From IMG/VR virus record IMGVR_UViG_3300021197_001375, positions 1-57,858 of that record: a stretch of 57,858 bases of DNA, one strand, 5' to 3'. Position numbers and translations under genes: made by a program. Below the pieces are notes generated by a model. The model saw only the letters and a program-made list of their open reading frames with translations. It ran no database searches and was not told the DNA's origin. Below are positions 1-7,079 of this stretch, piece by piece. The DNA comes from a virus. How positions within the stretch are numbered: position 1 is the first letter of the stretch; each line of letters begins with the position of its first letter.

Positions 1-371
1 AAAGTCTCAAGCATCTTGAGGCAAGACTCAAGCCCCAAGCTGTGAGGTTCAAGCTTCAAGCCACAAGCATCAAGCTCCTTGATAACCTTCCCCTCATAAA
101 GTTTTACAAGGTTAAGGGAGAGGTCCTTAACCAAGATAAATGTATTGCTCGGATGTCGTATATGAAATGATATTTGATGTGGAGACAGGCGTATCTTGTT
201 TGTCTTTGTTACTTTTAATTCGACAGTGAAAAAGTGGCCAAAACTATTACAGCCCAGTAGATCAGGAGTCCCCCATGCAGCGCTATTTTCCAAGCGTGTA
301 AATGATAATTTGCAATTATTTTCAATATTGAGCGTTTTAATTTCATGCCATAGTTTCTTTTCTGGTTTCAC
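1..371 (-). CDS. PD-(D/E)XK (resolvase/VRR-NUC-like) nuclease, C-terminus off window
   Basis: The frame is open from a GTG at 371 to the window edge with no stop (123 codons seen). The GTG is preceded by GAGGTG at good spacing. A restriction-type nuclease core is visible: RLE (E28), GTPDLLG (D37), VELKV (E51-x-K53) and LSPHQ (Q66), followed by a strand ending FILVK. Similar small nucleases in phages are Holliday-junction resolvase or VRR-NUC-like enzymes acting on branched or recombining DNA; that role is inferred. From about residue 97 the gene is built of CAAGC-type heptamer repeats, read as the peptide KLEPHSLGLESCLKMLE. It begins 24 bases after the stop of the upstream oxygenase gene. Confidence 0.75.
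   Translation of the reverse strand, partial: MKPEKKLWHEIKTLNIENNCKLSFTRLENSAAWGTPDLLGCNSFGHFFTVELKVTKTNKIRLSPHQISFHIRHPSNTFILVKDLSLNLVKLYEGKVIKELDACGLKLEPHSLGLESCLKMLET
5..80. repeat. Degenerate CAAGCNN heptamer array
   Basis: About ten copies of a 7-base unit close to CAAGCNN (CAAGCAT, CAAGCCC, CAAGCTT, CAAGCCA, CAAGCTC), with a few decayed units. It lies inside the 3' end of the minus-strand nuclease frame. A related, cleaner array lies at 57619-57673. Confidence 0.75.
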
Positions 372-395
372 TACTACACCTCATTCATTTGTCAA

Positions 396-926
396 TCATT
401 TTGAAAAAATTTGTACAGTAATTCTAGGCACGATAGGACTAAGAACAGGGTTAACTTTGTGAGTGACTGGAGCTTTTACAAGCACTAAAGAATTACCTAC
501 AACAGGTAAAAAACCATGACCATTTCCATCGGTAAACATAAACTCACCACCCCATTGTTCATGCCATTTATTATTTATGTAATAAGTTGCTCCATAAGTC
601 CATTTGCCATCATTGTGCCAATTAATTCCAGAGTTTTTTTCCATGTAATGAATAGTAGTTCTACTCTCCGCAGTTCCTAATTGAAAGTAAGGATTATGTT
701 TAACTAAAGTTTTTAATGTTTCAAAAGGTTTATAATTATCCACCTCAGTGCGTTTAGGAGGAACAATATTATTCCATAAAAATTCTGGCCAAACTCCACC
801 ACTACTATGTAAATTTATTTGTTTTCTTTCTCTAATGATAGCATTGTGAATACCCTTATAGGTTTCTTTATCTAAAAAATTATGAATCCACCAGAGTTTA
901 TCTGGAATAGAATAAGCTAAGTGCAC
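396..926 (-). CDS. 2-oxoglutarate/Fe(II)-dependent oxygenase
   Basis: The protein has 176 residues if started at the GTG at 926, which has AAGGG eight bases upstream; the frame also extends to a TTG at 950 without a ribosome site. The fold signature is clear: an HxD iron pair in INWHNDGKW, a GGEFMF turn, the distal His in APVTHKVNP and an Arg (PRITVQ) for the 2-oxoglutarate carboxylate. Such enzymes hydroxylate proteins, nucleobases or small molecules; the substrate is unknown. It overlaps the next oxygenase by 10 bases, and the two are probably cotranslated. Confidence 0.85.
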   Translation of the reverse strand: MHLAYSIPDKLWWIHNFLDKETYKGIHNAIIRERKQINLHSSGGVWPEFLWNNIVPPKRTEVDNYKPFETLKTLVKHNPYFQLGTAESRTTIHYMEKNSGINWHNDGKWTYGATYYINNKWHEQWGGEFMFTDGNGHGFLPVVGNSLVLVKAPVTHKVNPVLSPIVPRITVQIFSK

Positions 927-1522
927 GGTTGCCCTTGACGTAAAAAACAATTAATAGCATAACGAGTGCCTTCAGTAATAGGTTCTGTGCCATGTATCCA
1001 AATAGGTTCTGCAGGAAATATCATTGCATCTCCAGTCTTAAATGATTCTTTTATTTGACCATTAAAGAATCTAAACTCACCACCTTTATAATCCTCATTC
1101 AAATTTAATGTACAGGATCCTCTTGTATGAGGACCAACATCAGTGTGATCTTTAATTAAACTTCCTTTTTGATATCTAAGTATTCTTATATTATCAGAGG
1201 AATTTATTAAAAGACTATTAAAACTAGGACCTATTTTTGTAGTTGTAATATGTACAACATAGTTAGTAACCATTATACCTATGTATTGTTTACATATATT
1301 TAATGCATAAGTTATATCTTCATTGGGATTACTTATTTGAGACAAATTTAAACAATCAAAATTATCTTCCTCTAATTTGTTTGTTTCATACTTATAACTA
1401 TTTTCTTTGTGAAAAAGATTAGGGTATTTTTCAAATATTTTTATTATCTTTTGACAATCCTGTTTAGGAACTAATCCATTAATTCTATATTTTAAATCAG
1501 ATATCTTATGATCATATGTCAT
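917..1522 (-). CDS. 2OG-Fe(II) oxygenase (prolyl-hydroxylase type)
   Basis: The 201-residue protein has the double-stranded beta-helix dioxygenase motifs: HTD in IKDHTDVGPH, GGEFRFFNG, the distal His in WIHGTEPI and the 2OG-binding Arg in GTRYAIN. Its ATG overlaps the stop of the upstream gene as ATGA. It is the second of five oxygenases in the first 4.5 kb. Substrate unknown. Confidence 0.87.
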   Translation of the reverse strand: MTYDHKISDLKYRINGLVPKQDCQKIIKIFEKYPNLFHKENSYKYETNKLEEDNFDCLNLSQISNPNEDITYALNICKQYIGIMVTNYVVHITTTKIGPSFNSLLINSSDNIRILRYQKGSLIKDHTDVGPHTRGSCTLNLNEDYKGGEFRFFNGQIKESFKTGDAMIFPAEPIWIHGTEPITEGTRYAINCFLRQGQPCT

Positions 1523-1743
1523 ATTTTTTTAATTACTTTACCCATTTTCCAAGTTTCAGGGGTAACAGTAATAGCTAGTCTATGAGATTCTCTTACTCCA
1601 ATTAATTTATTTTCTAATAATTTTACACCGGTAATATCATAGAACTCTCCAGTGGGTAATATGACTTGAACTCTAGCATTCTTAGCTACTTCCCCCTGCA
1701 TAAATTTATCTAATACTTGTCTTAATACCTTTCCAGTAAACAT
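1519..1743 (-). CDS. Small conserved-looking protein, first gene of a leftward operon
   Basis: 74 residues from ATG 1743. The sequence alternates in a beta-rich pattern (RVQVILPTGEFYDITGVKLLE) with no recognised motif. The start is chosen because a TTGATA-17-TATAAA promoter ends seven bases before this ATG, so the mRNA would be leaderless; there is no Shine-Dalgarno sequence. The frame runs up to a TTG at 1779, but that codon is part of the -35 box. Its stop overlaps the next oxygenase start (ATGA). Function unknown. Confidence 0.6.
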   Translation of the reverse strand: MFTGKVLRQVLDKFMQGEVAKNARVQVILPTGEFYDITGVKLLENKLIGVRESHRLAITVTPETWKMGKVIKKI

Positions 1744-1746
1744 AGG

Positions 1747-1779
1747 TTGATTTATAGACGAAGTTATACTAAATATCAA
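1747..1779. promoter_or_regulatory. Divergent overlapping promoter pair
   Basis: Leftward: TTGATA (1779-1774), 17-base spacer, TATAAA (1756-1751), ATG at 1743. Rightward: TTGATT (1747-1752), 17 bases, TAAATA (1770-1775), ATG at 1782. Each -35 box lies over the other promoter's -10 region, so the two should be mutually exclusive. Both place transcription start at or next to the initiator ATG. Confidence 0.6.
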
Positions 1780-1781
1780 GT

Positions 1782-1937
1782 ATGATAGATAAAATGATTT
1801 ATAACACTTTGCTTTGGGTTATGGGATGGTCAGGGCAAATTAACTCTTGGGCTTGGCGTAAGCACGCAAAGATAATTGAAAATAAAAGATTAAAAGAAAA
1901 CGAAGAGTACGTAAAAGAATTACAAAGAAAATTATAA
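1782..1937 (+). CDS. Small protein upstream of the terminase small subunit
   Basis: 51 residues. The N-terminal half contains a short Trp-rich hydrophobic stretch (LLWVMGWSGQINSWAW), and the C-terminal half is a charged helix (ENKRLKENEEYVKELQRKL). The stop TAA shares its last base with the next ATG (TAATG), so it is probably translationally coupled to the terminase small subunit. No Shine-Dalgarno; the mRNA is probably leaderless. Could be a membrane-anchored or DNA-packaging accessory peptide; function unknown. Confidence 0.55.
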   Translation: MIDKMIYNTLLWVMGWSGQINSWAWRKHAKIIENKRLKENEEYVKELQRKL

Positions 1938-2458
1938 TGGGTTTACCTAAAAAATTAACAGAACAGCAAATGAAATTTGCATACGAACTCGTTACAAATG
2001 AGGGAAGGAAAACTGCAACAGAGTGTGCTGTTGATGCAGGCTTTGCAAAAGACTCAGCAAGACAATATGCAAGTAAATTACAAAATCCAAAACTATACCC
2101 GCTTGTAGTTAAGTATATAGGTGAACTTAGAGAAGAGTGGCAAAAGAAATATGAAGTAACTTATGAAAAACATATTGCAGAGTTAGGACAAATTAGAAAA
2201 GATGCTCTTAAAAAAGGAGCGTGGTCAGCTGCAGTGAACGCTGAGGTAGCACGTGGGAAAGCTGCGGGTCTATATATAGAACAAAAAATAATAAGAACAG
2301 GGAAACTAGAAGACTTAACAACAGAAGAATTAGAATCCAGAATGAAGAAGATAATTGATGATTACTCACCCATTCTAGAAAACGTCCCGTTTGAGGAAAT
2401 AAAAGGGCAAGTCCTAGAAGAATCAGAAACCAAAAAAGAGCCAACAGAGTCAAACTAA
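1937..2458 (+). CDS. terS: Terminase small subunit
   Basis: 173 residues. The N-terminus has the helix-turn-helix DNA-recognition pattern of phage small terminases (Terminase_2-like): LTEQQMKFAYELV, TECAVDAGFAKDSARQYASKL, NPKLYPLVVKYIGEL. A charged helical region and an acidic tail (LEESETKKEPTES) follow and would bind the large subunit. It would recognise the packaging site and hand DNA to the large terminase at 53.3-54.7 kb. It is unusual in lying on the plus strand, far from that gene. Its 3' end overlaps the convergent oxygenase gene by 9 bases. Confidence 0.85.
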   Translation: MGLPKKLTEQQMKFAYELVTNEGRKTATECAVDAGFAKDSARQYASKLQNPKLYPLVVKYIGELREEWQKKYEVTYEKHIAELGQIRKDALKKGAWSAAVNAEVARGKAAGLYIEQKIIRTGKLEDLTTEELESRMKKIIDDYSPILENVPFEEIKGQVLEESETKKEPTESN

Positions 2459-2965
2459 ATCCTCATAGTTATCAATGAATAAAGTAGATGTGTATCTTTT
2501 TAAGTTAGGAACATTACTAGCATGTTGAGAGTGGACCCAATTAGATGGAAATAAAATAGATCTATTTTCTTTAAAGCCTACATGAATATCTAAGACACAA
2601 TCATGTAAAACTCCATGGTAAAAAACAGTTCCATTACTAACAGAAGTCGGACCTTTTAACATAATTAGAATATTTACTTTAGCGTTGTCTACATGTGGTT
2701 TAAAATGATCTAGATTTCTTTGATCAATACCTGATTCTTTTATACTATTTATTTTAAGTTTAAATTTTAATTCAGCTTGTTTTATAAATAATTTTTTTAA
2801 ATCTTCATCGTTGCTAAAAGACCAACGGTTTCCGTAAAAATTTTTTTTATTTTTTTCAGTGGTGTTATCAAAATACTTTGGAGTATAATAAGCCTTAGTT
2901 AAAGCAAAATCTTGAATAGATATCAGATCTTTTTCATCAAAAAAATTATCTACTATTTTAATCAT
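2450..2965 (-). CDS. 2OG-Fe(II) oxygenase, tandem paralogue A
   Basis: 171 residues from ATG 2965, which overlaps the previous gene by 8 bases; the frame extends further upstream inside that gene, but its partner begins with the same MIKIVDNFFD motif. Iron and 2OG residues: HVD in FKPHVDNAK, distal His in WVHSQHAS, Arg in KRYTSTLFIDN. It is homologous along its whole length to the next gene, so this is a tandem duplication. Substrate unknown. Confidence 0.83.
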   Translation of the reverse strand: MIKIVDNFFDEKDLISIQDFALTKAYYTPKYFDNTTEKNKKNFYGNRWSFSNDEDLKKLFIKQAELKFKLKINSIKESGIDQRNLDHFKPHVDNAKVNILIMLKGPTSVSNGTVFYHGVLHDCVLDIHVGFKENRSILFPSNWVHSQHASNVPNLKRYTSTLFIDNYEDLV

Positions 2966-3485
2966 CTTTTGTTTTATAATTATCAATAAATAAAGTGGCT
3001 GTATATCTTCTAATACCTTCTTGTGAGCTAGCATGGGGACTATGATAGTAATTAGATGGAAATAAAATAGCCCTGTTTGGTCTAAAACCAACATGTATAT
3101 CTAATTCACCATCTGTATAAAAAACAGTTCCATTAGTAACTGCAATTGGCCCATGTAACATAATTAAAATATTTAATTTAGCTATATTAGAATCAGTGTG
3201 GGGTTTAAAACTATCTAGGTTTTTTAAATCTATACCACTACCATTAGCTACAGAGTTTATTTTTATCTTAAATTTTTCTTCCGCTTGTTTAATAAAAACA
3301 TTTAAAAGATTTACATCGTCTTCGAAAAAAAATCTGTTTGCATAATAATGCTCCATATTTTCTACATTAGTATCTTTATCATAGTCGTTGGAATAACTGG
3401 GTGTAAAAACTAACTTGGTAGTTATATGGTTTATAATATGTAAAAACTTTTTATCATCAAAAAAGTTATCTACAATTTTAATCAT
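2958..3485 (-). CDS. 2OG-Fe(II) oxygenase, tandem paralogue B
   Basis: 175 residues. Same domain as its downstream neighbour: MIKIVDNFFDDK start, HTD in FKPHTDSN, NILIMLHGP, DIHVGFRPNRAILFPSN, distal His in YYHSPHAS and Arg in RRYTATLFIDNY. It overlaps the upstream metallopeptidase by 8 bases (ATGATTAA). The two copies have clearly diverged, so the duplication is old or the copies have different substrates. Confidence 0.85.
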   Translation of the reverse strand: MIKIVDNFFDDKKFLHIINHITTKLVFTPSYSNDYDKDTNVENMEHYYANRFFFEDDVNLLNVFIKQAEEKFKIKINSVANGSGIDLKNLDSFKPHTDSNIAKLNILIMLHGPIAVTNGTVFYTDGELDIHVGFRPNRAILFPSNYYHSPHASSQEGIRRYTATLFIDNYKTKDD

Positions 3486-3897
3486 GTTCTGTTTTATTTA
3501 AATCATTTTTTAACATTTCAACAATCCAAGGATTATCTCTAAACACACCCATCATTACATTAGTAAGTTGATTAACCACCGCCTCCTCATGTTCTTCTTT
3601 TTCAAGAGCAGCTTTTTCTTGATTTAAACCAGAAACTTGTACAGCAGCATGCATAATTTCATGAACAATTGTGTTAGCTCTTTCTTGCCCACAAAGATCA
3701 TGTTGTACATGTATTACATTCTGCCTGTAATCATATTCACCAAAACAATCAGTCATCTCCCATTTTTTATAATCTGGTCTTACATATTTAATTTTTATGT
3801 CTTTGTATCCAACCCTCACATGATTGGGTAGGCCTTTAACCTCAACGGGTATAAGTCTGGTTTGTTTAAAATGTTTATTATTTTTTTTTCTCATCAT
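3478..3897 (-). CDS. Small zinc metallopeptidase-like protein (HEXXH)
   Basis: 139 residues with a gluzincin-type site: HEIMH at 79-83 in NTIVHEIMHAAV and a run of Glu further on (EEHEEAVVNQ) that could supply the third ligand. Similar phage proteins resemble IrrE/ImmA or SprT-like peptidases. The basic N-terminus (MRKKNNKHFKQTR) is unlike a signal peptide, so a cytoplasmic location is inferred. It overlaps both neighbours in the oxygenase operon. Substrate unknown. Confidence 0.7.
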   Translation of the reverse strand: MMRKKNNKHFKQTRLIPVEVKGLPNHVRVGYKDIKIKYVRPDYKKWEMTDCFGEYDYRQNVIHVQHDLCGQERANTIVHEIMHAAVQVSGLNQEKAALEKEEHEEAVVNQLTNVMMGVFRDNPWIVEMLKNDLNKTEHD

Positions 3898-4522
3898 TAA
3901 ATATAAGTTCTTTATTAATATTTTTTAATATTAAATTTCCAGATATAGAAACTCTTTCACCTTCAGTTGTTTTAAATGGGTAAACCCAATGTGGTAATAC
4001 AGCAGGGAAAATAAACATATCTCCTACTGAAGGTAAGTGTGAATGTGTTTGTAAAAATAATTTATCTCTACCAGAATCAAAAGGCATATTAAAATCAAAG
4101 GTTATACAACCTGGACCAGGGCTATTTGCTACACTAGTTCTACACTCTTCATCTAAACCCTTAGGTATTTCCGTATAGATTACGAAAGATAAATCACCAT
4201 CATGGGTGTGTGGTGGATTGAATTCATTTTTCACTTGACGATTAATCCACGCTGTTAATAATTCAAAACCACTAGTTAAATGTTTTCCCCTATAACTATA
4301 ATAACCTTGAATATAACTATTTAAATAAGGAACTAACAATTTAAAAACTTTATCTGTATCTAGAGATTTTTCATTTTTTAAATGGCCGGCTAAATTATCT
4401 CTATAATCTTCATTACTTTTTAATGATTTAAAAGATTCTATTTCTTCTGGAAGTAATTTATAATGACATACAAATGGTCCCCAATGTAAAAAATTATATT
4501 CTATTCTTCTTATATCTGTCAT
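3878..4522 (-). CDS. 2OG-Fe(II) oxygenase (TIGR02466-like)
   Basis: 214 residues. The pattern PHTHDGDLSFVIYTEIP gives the iron-binding His and acidic residue. VGDMFIFPAVLPHWVYPF gives the distal His, and ERVSISGNLILKN contains the 2OG-binding Arg and ends the domain. This matches the phage oxygenase group often annotated as putative 2OG-Fe(II) oxygenase. It is first in its operon, with a good ribosome site (GGAAGGAAATT) and a promoter at 4541-4568. Confidence 0.83.
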   Translation of the reverse strand: MTDIRRIEYNFLHWGPFVCHYKLLPEEIESFKSLKSNEDYRDNLAGHLKNEKSLDTDKVFKLLVPYLNSYIQGYYSYRGKHLTSGFELLTAWINRQVKNEFNPPHTHDGDLSFVIYTEIPKGLDEECRTSVANSPGPGCITFDFNMPFDSGRDKLFLQTHSHLPSVGDMFIFPAVLPHWVYPFKTTEGERVSISGNLILKNINKELIFNDEKKK

Positions 4523-4540
4523 AATTTCCTTCCATAGAGT

Positions 4541-4568
4541 TTTATATATGAGAAACAGGTTTTGTAAA
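4541..4568 (-). promoter_or_regulatory. Leftward sigma70-like promoter for the oxygenase operon
   Basis: TTTACA (4568-4563), 16-base spacer, TATAAA (4546-4541); the ATG follows at 4522 after an AAGGA ribosome site. Confidence 0.55.
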
Positions 4569-4741
4569 AACTGTTTTCACGCGCGCGCGTAGGGAAAACC
4601 CTGTAGCACTGTGAAGCACCATTGTAGCAGCATTGTAACAGTAATTTATCTAGTAATATCAATACTTTAAAGCCATTGTAGCATTGTATCACTATATTTT
4701 TCAAATTTTTTTTTCCCAACATAAATCTCATACAGAATACT
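4569..4741. other. Intergenic region with CATTGTA repeats and a CG-alternating palindrome
   Basis: Holds ACGCGCGCGCGT (4579-4590), a 12-base alternating palindrome, then AGGGAAAACCCT, a small hairpin. It also has four copies of a decamer close to CCATTGTAGC (4619, 4630, 4673, 4681), arranged as two similar pairs. A 70-codon minus frame (4519-4731) spans it but has repeats for content and no ribosome site, so regulatory DNA is preferred. Confidence 0.5.
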
Positions 4742-5494
4742 CTATGGGTTCTTGGTCCCTGAGGCCTGTTGCTTGTAGTATTGTCCCACTCTACCTAGCC
4801 AAATCCACATAAAGTGTTGAAATTCCTTACCATGTGACACGTACCTTAGAACATCGCCACCTTTAACACTAATTAGAATCACTCCAGATTGTATATTCGT
4901 ATTATACACGTAATTGTGAGCCACAGCATATGCTGCGCACTGTATGAAATAATCGTCTATCCATTCACGCTTCTTGTATTTATTGCTTTGTTTAAAATCT
5001 ATGATAGACTCCCGGCCTTCATAGATTCCAGCAACGTCTGAGGCGCCCGCATACAATCCAGGGTACCAAAGGGGCATTTCCAACCCCCACACCTCTTCTA
5101 AAGGGCTGAAATGGCCTCTATCAATGATGTTTTGAGCCATGGTGCCTGCTTCCTGACCTAATTGTGATAGATCCATATGACCCTCACCTTTTATATATCC
5201 TTCTAGTATTCGGTGCATAATAGTACCTCTAGCGGCAGCATCATCACGTATTTTGTCTGCCTTAATTTCGCCTTCTCGTTGCCTCCATGCTGCCAGTTTT
5301 GCTTTACTTTCCTCAGACTTGGTTGCTCCTAATATAGTTGTAACACTTGGTAATTTTTCATCATTTATATCGTAGACCCGACCAGACTCACTATCGACTC
5401 GTTTAATAGTTTTATATTCAAACTTTGGTTTACCGTCCCAAATAGTTTTCTTTCCAATATTATGATATTCTTTTATATCTTCGTCATTCATCAT
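4742..5494 (-). CDS. RecB/Cas4-type PD-(D/E)XK exonuclease
   Basis: 250 residues. RecB-family nuclease motifs occur in order: HxxLE-like MHRILE (H94), GASDVAG (D153), IIDFKQS (D166-x-K168) and QCAAYA (Q185, Y189). Such phage exonucleases degrade host DNA or process ends for recombination. The start is the first of two ATGs and overlaps the endonuclease stop (ATGA), so the two genes are coupled. Likely role: DNA degradation or recombination next to the replication set; inferred. Confidence 0.82.
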   Translation of the reverse strand: MMNDEDIKEYHNIGKKTIWDGKPKFEYKTIKRVDSESGRVYDINDEKLPSVTTILGATKSEESKAKLAAWRQREGEIKADKIRDDAAARGTIMHRILEGYIKGEGHMDLSQLGQEAGTMAQNIIDRGHFSPLEEVWGLEMPLWYPGLYAGASDVAGIYEGRESIIDFKQSNKYKKREWIDDYFIQCAAYAVAHNYVYNTNIQSGVILISVKGGDVLRYVSHGKEFQHFMWIWLGRVGQYYKQQASGTKNP

Positions 5495-5928
5495 TGTTTT
5501 TTTCCTAACTTGTAGTCTTGAAGGTGGACTACATTTTGTCTTGTTAATTTTTCATGGGTGTAATGTTCAATGACTTTTTGTACCTTTTCTAATTTGGTAT
5601 GCGACCAAGGCCATATTACACAGCAAACATAATAAGCATCTCTAAAAGTACATCTCCATCTATATTGTTTTAAATAAGGTGTACCATCAACACGTTTACC
5701 TTTTCTAGGTTTATCAGTAAGTGTACCAACGTTTAAGATTTCATGGACCCATGCAAGAACGCTACGATCAGTCATCGTTATTTCCATCGACAGTCTTAAA
5801 CTATTGGACAAACGATAACCAGGTTTGCCCCGATGTCTTTTCTTTCTTTCAATTCCTCTACGCATATGTATTGAACCCTCTCCATCAAAGAGGCCGGCAA
5901 TATATGCTGCATCAGTCTCTGCTATCAT
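5491..5928 (-). CDS. LAGLIDADG homing endonuclease (single motif)
   Basis: 145 residues from ATG 5928, chosen because this ATG overlaps the preceding stop (TGATG) and puts the motif at the N-terminus as in the family. YIAGLFDGEGSI (9-20) is the LAGLIDADG helix with its acidic catalytic residue. One motif implies a homodimer. Basic linker RRGIERKKRHRGKPGYR. No intron or intein is seen around it, so it is free-standing, inserted between small genes and the exonuclease. Confidence 0.82.
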   Translation of the reverse strand: MIAETDAAYIAGLFDGEGSIHMRRGIERKKRHRGKPGYRLSNSLRLSMEITMTDRSVLAWVHEILNVGTLTDKPRKGKRVDGTPYLKQYRWRCTFRDAYYVCCVIWPWSHTKLEKVQKVIEHYTHEKLTRQNVVHLQDYKLGKKQ

Positions 5929-6095
5929 CAAACGCCCGCTTTCCGTGCACGTACTAACGGGTCGCCAAAGGCTCGAATACTGCAAGTTGCCGTAAAGGTC
6001 TCACATATGTAACCTCCAGAGGTGTTTAGCGCGTAGCATTTTTTGACACCTGGAGCTCGTCCTTTTCTATAAGTTAAAATTTTATTTAGCATCAT
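5928..6095 (-). CDS. Small Cys-containing protein, unknown
   Basis: 55 residues, starting with two consecutive ATGs after GAGGTGG. Basic with three Cys (KKCYAL, GYICET, ATCSIR) that could form a disulfide or metal site. The start overlaps the lipoprotein gene and the stop overlaps the endonuclease ATG as TGATG. The DNA contains an imperfect hairpin around CTCCAGGTGT and ACACCTCTGGAG. Not recognised. Confidence 0.5.
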   Translation of the reverse strand: MMLNKILTYRKGRAPGVKKCYALNTSGGYICETFTATCSIRAFGDPLVRARKAGV

Positions 6096-6195
6096 GTTTA
6101 ATAATCCACCTCAAAGCTGTAGTTGTCGGATCAAAGCCATCAAACTTTGCACTACAACCAGTTAATAATACGAATACAATTATAATTCTAATCAT
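6082..6195 (-). CDS. Tiny lipoprotein
   Basis: 37 residues: MIRIIIVFVL then the lipobox LLTGC (Cys14), followed by a short polar tail. The signal peptide and lipobox are textbook type II, so a mature 24-residue lipoprotein is predicted. Its ATG overlaps the methyltransferase-like gene's TGA (ATGA). Could be an outer-membrane lysis (o-spanin) or surface-exclusion peptide; this is inference only, since no partner spanin is embedded here. Confidence 0.68.
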   Translation of the reverse strand: MIRIIIVFVLLTGCSAKFDGFDPTTTALRWIIKHDAK

Positions 6196-6851
6196 TGTGT
6201 CCTTTCCAACATACATTTATTATTACTCATCTCTTGTGTATAAAAACCAAAGTGAGTTAAAGTATGTGCTATTTTACTCATTTCATAACTTTTATGGTCA
6301 TCAAATACAAATCTAGTACCAATAGTTGACCTAGATGCAAAAAACATCACTTCTTCCAACACTTTTTCTGTTGTATGTGGGCCATCAAAATGCACAAAAT
6401 CGTAAACATTCATTACCTTTTTATTGCCATTTAGATAAATAGGAACACCATTACCAAAAGCATTAAAGTATTCTCTGTCTTCTAATTGGTATAAAATAAA
6501 ATTTTCATGAGTTTTAAAATTACTTAAAAAAGTTTGTTTCATAGAGTTAGGATATGTAGGCACCTTAGGTGTGCCATCTTCATTTACTAACATCTTTCCA
6601 TCAAAGTCTGTCCAGTATGCAACTGTTCCTTTTTCATGATCTATTTCTTTATCAATATGTTTATAAATTAAATCTCCATAAGGATCTATTCCAATATGAA
6701 AATAATTTTTACCTTTTAAAGAATCAGTAATAACATAAGTTCCATACCCCTCTCGTACTCCTATCTCTGCAGTCAAATAAAAATCTTTAGGCTTTAAATT
6801 TTTAACCCATTGACTTAGAAGATTATAATCTTCACTATCTCCCTTTATCAT
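6192..6851 (-). CDS. Class I SAM methyltransferase-like protein
   Basis: 219 residues from ATG 6851, supported by the ATGA overlap with the upstream small gene and by AGGAG upstream. A Rossmann-type glycine motif AEIGVREGYG (28-37), an acidic strand end HIGIDPYGD, a motif DFVHFDGPHTTEKVLEE and RFVFDDHKS resemble the Methyltransf_24/TylF-like group that methylates small molecules or sugars. A role modifying glycans alongside the phage glycosyltransferases is possible but inferred. Confidence 0.65.
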   Translation of the reverse strand: MIKGDSEDYNLLSQWVKNLKPKDFYLTAEIGVREGYGTYVITDSLKGKNYFHIGIDPYGDLIYKHIDKEIDHEKGTVAYWTDFDGKMLVNEDGTPKVPTYPNSMKQTFLSNFKTHENFILYQLEDREYFNAFGNGVPIYLNGNKKVMNVYDFVHFDGPHTTEKVLEEVMFFASRSTIGTRFVFDDHKSYEMSKIAHTLTHFGFYTQEMSNNKCMLERTQ

Positions 6852-6940
6852 AAAATTAATGCTCCTAATATAAAACCAAGACAGAATGTAATTAGGCACA
6901 TTTTTCTTGGTGTGATTACATATTTATTGAATAATCTCAT
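6848..6940 (-). CDS. Single-pass membrane peptide
   Basis: 30 residues: basic N-terminus (MRLFNKYVITPRK) then one hydrophobic helix to the C-terminus (LITFCLGFILGALIL). Strong ribosome site GGAGGAGAAAGAAG before the ATG; the stop overlaps the next ATG as ATGA. The N-in, tail-in-membrane design is typical of small phage membrane peptides; function unknown. Confidence 0.6.
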   Translation of the reverse strand: MRLFNKYVITPRKMCLITFCLGFILGALIL

Positions 6941-7079
6941 CTTCTTTCTCCTCCACTTCTATTTCACCTTGATTGTTACAGAACTCACAATCAGCCCATT
7001 GTTCTTCACGTGCTTGTTCAAATGGTACACGCACAAAACCATTACCATTACACACTGTGCATATTATTTTTTTCTTCAC
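6924..7079 (-). CDS. Small DnaJ-type zinc-finger protein
   Basis: 51 residues from a GTG with AGGAG eight bases upstream. Two CxxC knuckles spaced as in a half DnaJ central domain: CTVCNGNG and CEFCNNQG, then an acidic tail. It binds one zinc by prediction and may be a protein- or nucleic-acid-binding adaptor. It overlaps both neighbours. Confidence 0.6.
   Translation of the reverse strand: MKKKIICTVCNGNGFVRVPFEQAREEQWADCEFCNNQGEIEVEEKEDEIIQ

Noticed and set aside
5-80. CRISPR-like array
   Set aside because: The unit is 7 bases with no spacers and no cas genes; a simple tandem repeat.
4519-4731. 70-codon minus-strand frame upstream of an oxygenase
   Set aside because: It reads through CATTGTA repeats and a CG palindrome, has no ribosome site and no protein-like pattern; treated as regulatory DNA, though its stop does form ATGA with the next gene.
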